Of a DNA stretch of 64,000 nt, positions 57,546-64,000 are shown piece after piece. Both the position numbers and the translations under genes were made by a program. Source of the DNA: Hedera helix (taxonomy: Eukaryota; Streptophyta; Magnoliopsida; Apiales; Araliaceae); contig OX359269.1 in the NCBI GenBank assembly GCA_947179155.2, forward strand, positions 29,566,017 through 29,630,016, given 5' to 3'. How positions within the stretch are numbered: the stretch's first letter is position 1; every line of letters begins with the position of its first letter. The notes under the pieces are model-generated. The model was not told the DNA's origin. It did not search any database and saw only the letters and a program-made list of their open reading frames with translations.

Positions 57546-59416
57546 TGTTCCAACAAAGTTAACTCCAACAACTGATGATCCGAACAAGATGATAGTCAAA
57601 CACAGATAAATGGACAGACAATGAAAAGAAACAGGTGCAGCTAGACAAAAGAGCTAAGAACATTATGTTCATGGCGCTAGAAGATGAGCTGTTCAAAAAT
57701 ATGGTCAACTATACAACAGCTAAAGAGGTTTGGGAAGCTCTGTTGATTATGCATGAAGGAATAGAAGAAGTTAGAGAAAAGAAGCAGTCTCTTTTTACTC
57801 AGCAATATGAAATATTTTCTTATTTACCCAGAGAGAACATAACTGCTACGTATAAGAGGTGCAATGTACTGCTTACGTAAGGACCGAGAATTTTAAGTTA
57901 TATTATAAATAAAATTAGGAATTTAATTTCTAATTAAGTTGTATGAATTAATTTAAACATTTATGTAGTAATTTGATTGTTGACTATTCAGTTAATTTTA
58001 ATAAAGGAAGTCCGAGTAAAGGATTTATTAAATTAACGGACTAACCTAAGATTTATTTTGTGAGGAGCCCTAATTAAATATTCAATTATTATTGAATATG
58101 GCAATTCTAATTGGATAATGTAAATTAAATTAAATTTGATTATTAATTTTTTTCTTAATTATTTAAACAAACCAAATTAATTAAATTAAGTGATGGACTT
58201 GTGGAAATTGCTAGTGTGATTGGGTATTTTATTAATCTCGCCTAATGTTTTAATTAATTAAGAACCTAGTAAAGTAATTTAGTAGCCTAACATTTCAATA
58301 GATCAAAGGAGTATAGGAGACCCAAATAATTAAATTTCAAGCCCAACTTTTGGTCCAATAGTCAAAGCTTCTAGAAGGCATTAATTTATCAAATTTGGCA
58401 ATAAAGGTAAAGCTAAAATGGGGCATTAAAAGGGGTATGGCCAATGGAATGGGATGGGAGTACTATGGACTCCAAATTTTTATCCAATTTGTTGCTTGAG
58501 TTAGTGTATGGAACATTCAATTTAATTGCTAGCATTTATAGAAAAGCTTGAAGTCCAATGTACACTTATATATGTTATATGTATATATTTCTACTACTAT
58601 AAATATGAATCTTAGCTCACTTGGGTGAGAATTTGCTAAGATTGCTAGAGAGTTTCTTTTATTATGAGTTAGTAAGCTAGTGAATTGACTCAGTGAGTTA
58701 AAGAAAAAAGAAGTGAGTTAGTGAGTTGTGTAGTGAGTCACTACCGAGTCAAGCCATTCTTATGTTCTTGGATGCCATCACAACTTATAACATATTTTGG
58801 AAAGCAAAGAAAGCAAGTCATCAAATCTGAGAGGTATAAAACTTTAAAACTCTAGTTTATACCTTCTATGTGATTAAAAGGTGATTTAAATAGTAAAAAT
58901 GTCATCTTTGTGATCTTTATGCTTGGATCATTGCTAAACATGTTCATGTAGGGTTTCATGAAGTTTAAATGTATATTCATATACATCAATGTGGAAATAT
59001 TTGGTCAAAGGCGTGAAAATAGATTTTTTCGATAAACCTAGATTAGCTTGTGATTCGAAGCCTTTTATTTTGAAAGCTAAAAGTTATACATGAATTTCTT
59101 CCTTGATATGGTAAATATATAAGTTAAGACAAAGCCTAGTTGGTATAATGTTCATGTGAGTTGTTATGGTTAAGATATGATTTTTAAACCAAAGGAGTCC
59201 ATTTTAAAACCCAATGTACAAACACCCACTTTGTGGCTATTTTTCATAACAAAAAATTTGATCCAATAATGGAATATTATAGTTTAAGAAGATACGAATC
59301 CATCGATACCAATTTGAGGTCATTTGGACTCGTAGATTTCATTTTATTCAAGTTTTAATCAAAAGAGCAAAAGTTGAAAAATCTGAAAATGGTAAATCTG
59401 CAGATTATGACAACTG

Positions 59417-59463
59417 GGGGCCGGGGCCCCTATTTCCTTTGTAATTTTGGGCCCGAGGCCCCA
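59417..59463. repeat. GC-rich palindromic patch in LTR
   Basis: 'gggggccggggcccc' and 'gggcccgaggcccc' within AT-rich LTR DNA, at a place corresponding to the TGACG palindrome of the LTR at 27937. Confidence 0.5.
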
Positions 59464-59579
59464 AACACTGTTCACAGACGGGTCTTTTTAATTCCGGATT
59501 GGGTTGGGTTATTCGGGTTGGGTCGGTTGAAATCATTTAAGCCCAAAATGAATTAAAATGCTTAAAAATTAATATAATT

Positions 59580-60125
59580 AATTTGGGACCCAATAAAAAA
59601 ATAATTATTTATTATTTGGATATTAAATTATAACTAAGGTAAATAAAAGTCATTAAGGGGATTCATTACTATTTAATCAATATTAAATAATAATTAAAAT
59701 AAAAAGAGATAATAACTAATTATTTATTAGTAAATAATAAATAAAGGATAATAGAAAGTTAATAAATAATTATTTATTATTTAAGAATAAATAATAAATA
59801 AGGATACTTAATAAATTATTATGATATTAAATAATAATTAAAGGAAAATAAAATTATTAAGTAATTGTTTATAATTTAATGGATATTAAATAATTAATAA
59901 AGGTTGGTAATTAATTAATTATTATTTAAATAATATTAAATAATAATTAAAGAAAATTAAGACTAATAAATTAATTCTTTATTATTTAATTAATAATAAA
60001 TAAGGATAATTAATTAATTAATTATTATTTAAATAATATTAAATAATAATTAAAGGAAGATGAGATTATTAAAATTATTATTTATTATTTAATTAATATT
60101 AAATAATAGATAAGGATAACTAATT
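59580..60125. repeat. AT-rich degenerate minisatellite in LTR
   Basis: Repeated 'ttatttaa.taatattaaataataattaaagg' units, counterpart of 29700-30310 but with a different unit. Confidence 0.75.
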
Positions 60126-61384
60126 TACTAATTATAATAAGGTACTTAAACAATTTAAGTGAATTGTTTAAAGTGTTTAAATAAATATACTAAGTCTTAT
60201 TAAATGAATAATAAGATTGTTCCGTAATTAAAATATTACCCGAGGGAGATAATACTGTCACGTAAGCTATATATTGTTAAATAGGAAAGTATGTGGTTAA
60301 ATGATAGTCTGTTTGATAGTGATATATGGACTTGTACTTGTTATTCTAATTGGAAGATAAACTTATTTATTACTAGGTCTTTCAAGGACAATACCTAAGT
60401 CGAGTAAGCAGTAATCGACAACTGAGGCAAGTTCCCTAACCTTACTCACATTTATATTGAGCAAGTTCATAACTCAAACCTGAGTTAGTATTTTTCAATC
60501 ATGTTAATTGTTTAATGTTTGTCAATTACTCCACATCCATGATAATTATTGATATCCGCACTTGGTGCACTTGAATTTCTGTTCTATTAATGAACTGTAA
60601 AATGTTTTAGGTTCTTCATTCATAAATTGTTTAAAGAATTAGTCTACACTATTTGTTCGATTAGACATACATATGTTAATATTTTTAAAAAGCTATCCGA
60701 ACTAGTAGTTGGTAGGAATTCTTGGACTGAGAGAGCAACCCTAGATAAGGGAAATATAAGTGTCGGTTATCTGATGCGTCAGAGTTTAATGTTATGCATA
60801 CACTTGGTGTATAAGAGACTGATCATCTCAAGTACAAACTGATATGTTAAAATATAAAAAGGGTCAGTCATATGATTGATTCCTTGGAATTGTTCATGGT
60901 CCATTAGACCACTCGGTAGTAAATAATCAATATTCATCCTTTCTTTGGAACTTTGATTATATTGTTCAGTTATTTTAAATCGTTGATTTATTTGATTGCT
61001 ATTCTTATTCATTCATGATATACCTTTATTATTTATTTTAAACTTGTTGAGCAAAGTAGTTGCTCACTCTTACTAGATCATAAACTAATTGCAATTAAGC
61101 CTAAGCATTTCTAGAAGGATAAGGGCAAGGGCAAACTTTGGGATTAGTTGTTAGTACTATTCTGTTTTGATATATCATGATCCCTTTTTGTATTAGTAGG
61201 ATATACATGATGTATTTTGTTTAAGGTTTAAGAACTTGGGATTAGTGAAACTATGTATTAATGAACAACATATGTTTACTTATTTCCGCATTAGTATTAA
61301 ATGTTATTTAGTGGTGATTGGATGTATTTTTACGTGAGCACCAAATTCGAGGTATTGGTACTTGAATTTGGGGGTGTCACAGGT

Positions 61385-61396
61385 TAGTATCAGAGC
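61385..61396 (+). promoter_or_regulatory. Primer binding site
   Basis: TAGTATCAGAGC, one base from TGGTATCAGAGC, three bases after the LTR end. Confidence 0.9.
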
Positions 61397-61641
61397 TGTA
61401 GGTTATAAACTTAAGAAATGTGAAACCTAGGTTATAACCTTAGAATTAAACTCGTATAGAGTACGCTAGGTGGATGGGTCGAGGAGATTCATTGAGTCGA
61501 GTTTTGTTTGGAGGTGAATTGTGAAAATTCATTGAGCCGAGTTTTGTTCATGATAAAATACTATTTCATTTCGTCAACGAATATGTTTTATTATGATACT
61601 GACGTCATACTGTTTGTTTGTTTTCTGTCTGTGGCTGTAGC

Positions 61642-62475
61642 ATGCCTAAGGTAGAAAAGTCCAGTCAGCATGTTGTTGAGGAGGAGTTTACTGACATACC
61701 GGTAGATACGGAGTAGTTGTATAGGGCTATGCTGGAGACAGAGGCTGGGAGTGATTCTGATGATCACATAGATGATACTGAGGAGCTAGTACGAGGTGGT
61801 GTGATACAGTTTGATAGTGATGCTGAGAGTGATGAGGAGGATACTTAGGTTGCTGAGATAGACCCCGAGGAAAGGGAGGATTAAGTAGTGTCTGAGGCAT
61901 CGGAGGACGGATCTCCGGTGTTTCACACTTTTGAGGACGACTTGCTCGGGGAGTATGCAGATTACATCATTGAGCAGGATGACAGGTTAAAGTAGCCGGA
62001 GACTCGGATTGCTGAGTTGGAGGCTGAGGTGCATGGGCGCCGTCAGACTACTACTTTACTAGGAGTTATGGTACATCACCTCCTCCAGAGGAATGTAGAC
62101 TTGGTTGGTGAGCTGGAACAGTCTGAGATTCAGGCTGAGGGATTCTGAACGAAGATAGATGAATTACAGACACAGTTAACAGAGATGACAACTGAGTTTG
62201 ATTTGGAGATAGCAGACAAGATCCATATTCATGATGAGTGGATGAGAGCTTCCAGGAGAGTGGACAAGCTAGAGGAAGAGGTCTGAGTTGGGGCATCTAG
62301 GATTGATTCCCTGGGTTTTGCGATGGACACGACCTTTGGTAGGCTGAGGAGCAAGGTCAGGAGGTATACTCGGGAGGAAGACCTAAATCGCCGCTCCGTA
62401 AGCCGCAGGGTAGTCAACATGATCACCCAACAGGAGCATGCAGAGGCTGTTTATCGTGCGATGTACCACCATTAA
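61642..62475 (+). pseudogene. Extra ORF between PBS and gag, six stops
   Basis: ATG 61642 to TAA 62473-62475, 278 codons in one phase with no frameshift. In-frame stops lie at codons 25 (TAG), 69 (TAG), 81 (TAA), 118 (TAG), 169 (TGA) and 215 (TGA). Each can be restored in principle by a single C-to-T reversal (Gln or Arg codons). The N-terminal half is strongly acidic (TEAGSDSDDHIDD, DSDAESDEEDT), the middle has coiled-coil character (RIAELEAEV, KIDELQTQLTEM), and the C-terminal part is basic (RLRSKVRRYTREEDLNRRS). No gag, protease or nucleic-acid motif is seen. Function unknown; position suggests a lineage-specific accessory protein. Confidence 0.75.
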
Positions 62476-62865
62476 CTATATTACTAATTTAGCATGTATA
62501 TAGATGCAGTTAGTTCCCACTTTTGTTCATAATAGGGACTGGTATATGTTGTAAATCCCACTATTTTGTTTAGACTTGGGATAGTTATAGATCCCGATTT
62601 TTATTTTGTCATAGGGGAAGGTTGGTTTATATCCCCACATTTTGTTCTTTAGGGGATAGCTATCGGTTGGTGAACATTTATAGCAGTATACCACAGGTTG
62701 TCACTTGATGTATTAAAACGGTGGTATATTAATATAAATGCAGTTATTTTATCTATGTGTATTGAGATTAAATTGTGTTTAACTATTAAATGTAAACATA
62801 AATAAATGTCGCGTGAAATGTAGAAACACAAAATAAATAACATAACTTTTTATTTACATTAGACC
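62476..62865 (+). other. Spacer between extra ORF and gag
   Basis: AT-rich, with a repeated 'ggggatagt.atag' theme at 62500-62660. It ends with 'tttacattagacc' before the gag ATG, like 'ctttatacagaaa' before the gag at 23350, so it may contain an intron acceptor. No gene. Confidence 0.5.
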
Positions 62866-63103
62866 ATGCCGCCAAGAAAAGGAAATCGAATTCCGCGCAT
62901 AGAGGAGTCGGTAAATAATGAGGAAGTTCCAGCAGACTTAATTCGAGCTTTTACGGCTATGCTTGTAGAAATCATGCAGAATATACCACCGCTCATAGTA
63001 CAGCCCGTAGTGAATCAGTCAGGGACTCACTTGGTGAACTTTAAGGATTTTAAACTAGAAGGACCGCCGGAGTTTCGCGGAACTACTAATCCAATTGAAG
63101 CCC
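62866..63103 (+). pseudogene. Chromovirus gag start, cut by LTR insertion
   Basis: MPPRKGNRIPRIEESV, then 'VNFKDFKLEGPPEFRGTTNPIEA', closely parallel to the gag at 23350 (same start, same FKDFKL.GPPEF block). It stops after codon 79 where TGATAGAG of an LTR begins. Remaining gag and pol lie beyond the insertion, outside the window. Confidence 0.88.
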
Positions 63104-64000
63104 TGATAGAGTTAAATTATACAATATTTTTATTCCCTAATACTTAATTTTTATATTTATTGTACGCTTAAATGTTTAATTATTTAGCTTATTTTGATTT
63201 TAATAGGTTTTATAGGATTTTAGTTAATTTAGGTAATTTTATAGTAATTTTATATTTCTTTTTATTTATGTGTTTTTATTTATTTTTAGTGTTTTAGGTG
63301 TTTTATTAATCATTATGTGTTTTTATTATTTATATTTATTTTTAATTAATTTATATTTATTTTTGTAGGAAAAATAAGCTTTGGGGGTAATTTCGTAAAT
63401 TCTGCAAAGATCTGATGGCATTTTGGTAATTAAGCAGCCCGGTGACAATTCTGTAATTTTCGAAAAATTCGGCCCACGCACATTACGCGGGGGAGTTAGC
63501 TGCAAGGATCAAAGCGACGTCGTTTTGATTAGGGGAAAGGAAAAGCTACCGCGTAATGCGCGACCAAGCAGTGGCACAACGGAACAGAAGAACGACGTTG
63601 TTTCAGCATAGGAAGGCACCGCGCAATGCGCGGGAGGCTGTGACCGGGCACTGTAGCGAGTGACGCGTTTGGCTTGCGCGTTAATTCCAAAATCAGATTA
63701 TTTTGCGAATTTTGCATTAATTTCATTCCAAATTGGATTTTAATTCCAACTAGGGTTAGGATAATAATTATTTTATTTTTCTTTTATTTTTAATTGTAAA
63801 TCCTATTAGGGTTTGGACAAGTTAGGAGAATTTTGGAGCCTATAAATAGAGGGCTTGAGACACAATGTAATATACAACTCTCATTAGAATAAAAATTCTC
63901 TCTTCTATTCTTTAGTGTTGTCTACAATTATGAGTAGCTAAATTATTTTTCTTGGTTTAAGTGATTGAAGCCATCAAGATTTATACACTGTGGGATCTAA
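63104..64000 (+). mobile_element. LTR of unclassified retroelement (incomplete)
   Basis: Starts TGATAGAGTTAAATTATAC exactly where gag is broken; target flank AGCCC at 63099-63103. TATA box 63841-63848 with a typical 'tagagggcttgagacacaat' start region. Related to the minus-strand LTR at 5513-14029. It runs off the window end. Confidence 0.8.
63465..63660. repeat. GC-rich ~80-bp imperfect duplication in LTR
   Basis: 'gacgtcgttttg...taccgcgtaatgcgcg' (63509-63563) and 'gacgttgtttca...caccgcgcaatgcgcg' (63593-63632), preceded by 'cacattacgcggggg'. It includes the ACGTCGTTTT half of the palindrome found at 14286. Confidence 0.65.

Larger units (their letters stand above)
55416..57875 (+). pseudogene. 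Ty1/copia gag, interrupted and truncated
   Basis: First part (about 55420-55553): 'GGGNTPPLSNREKFAN', a stop where Trp is expected (TGG to TGA), then 'KVRMHTYMDAIDEDPFDVV'. After the hAT insertion (55554-57545) it goes on with 'KLTPTTDDPNKMIVK', a frame change near 57605, and 57635-57880: 'KRAKNIMFMALEDELF', 'TTAKEVWEALLIMHEG'. This is the UBN2-type copia gag that forms the particle shell. It is cut at 57876 by a chromovirus LTR, so no pol is seen. Confidence 0.8.
57876..61381 (+). mobile_element. 5' LTR of second Tekay-like chromovirus (3.5 kb)
   Basis: Starts CGTAAGGACCGAG (decayed TG), ends GGGGTGTCACA and is followed by a PBS. TATA box 58598-58605. Shares layout with 27937-31537: leader with 'gaggcaagtt', AT minisatellite, and the 'gttgagcaaagtagttgctcactc' end. 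It inserted into copia gag. Confidence 0.88.

Noticed and set aside
62066..62426. Minus-strand Ser/Leu-rich frames
   Set aside because: They are antisense to the extra ORF upstream of gag and reflect its Glu/Gln-rich codons.

Overview
The window is nuclear DNA of a flowering plant, probably a eudicot. It is AT-rich and made almost wholly of transposable elements, many nested inside one another. The evidence is chromodomain-bearing Ty3/gypsy (Tekay-like) polyproteins, Tat-type dual RNase H, Ty1/copia gag, CACTA TNP2 transposase, hAT and Mutator-like MITEs, tRNA-Met-type primer sites, and captured exons of two plant genes (a ROP/RAC GTPase and a D-type cyclin). I see no intact host gene, no tRNA or rRNA gene, no CRISPR array and nothing prokaryotic.

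Layout. 1-5.5 kb: AT-rich DNA with an orphan CACTA terminus, two palindromic MITEs in TA/GT microsatellites and a 577-bp hAT MITE (2033-2609). 5.5-14.0 kb: a minus-strand LTR split by a 6.9-kb CACTA element (5804-12720, TSD ATT). The CACTA holds a nested hAT, a coding-like ~171-bp tandem array and five degraded ROP GTPase exons. 14.1-15.9 kb: a hAT element (TSD CCTTCAAA) carrying three exons of a D-type cyclin in perfect frame, with promoter-like DNA upstream. 16-22.7 kb: a minus-strand CACTA TNP2 pseudogene cut by a hAT MITE, a chromovirus LTR with a solo LTR in it, and another solo LTR. 23.3-31.5 kb: a 5'-truncated Tekay-like chromovirus with a 3.6-kb 3' LTR, inserted in a Tat-type pol remnant (31.5-33.1 kb).

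34.2-50.5 kb is a stack. An old TGTAGAC...GTCTACA LTR-like sequence holds a copia-type LTR (TSD TCGTC). That LTR holds a complete minus-strand chromovirus (37608-47088, TSD CAGCA) whose two 2958-bp LTRs look identical. This youngest element has lost its RT core and any recognisable gag and carries an unidentified 206-codon ORF in gag position. 53.9-64 kb: a copia element (LTR, PBS, gag) interrupted by a hAT MITE that itself holds a 1.84-kb solo LTR, then by a second Tekay-like chromovirus. The chromovirus has a 278-codon extra reading frame between PBS and gag, closed by six stops that could all be C-to-T changes. Its gag is cut at 63104 by an LTR of the same family as the one at 5.5-14 kb.

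Functionally this is a record of successive transposition. Order of insertion can be read from nesting and target-site duplications. The strongest leads are the two gene-capturing DNA transposons, the RT-less and gag-less but recently moved chromovirus with its orphan ORF, and the extra ORF upstream of gag. All boundaries were read by eye; family names rest on motifs and termini, not on searches.
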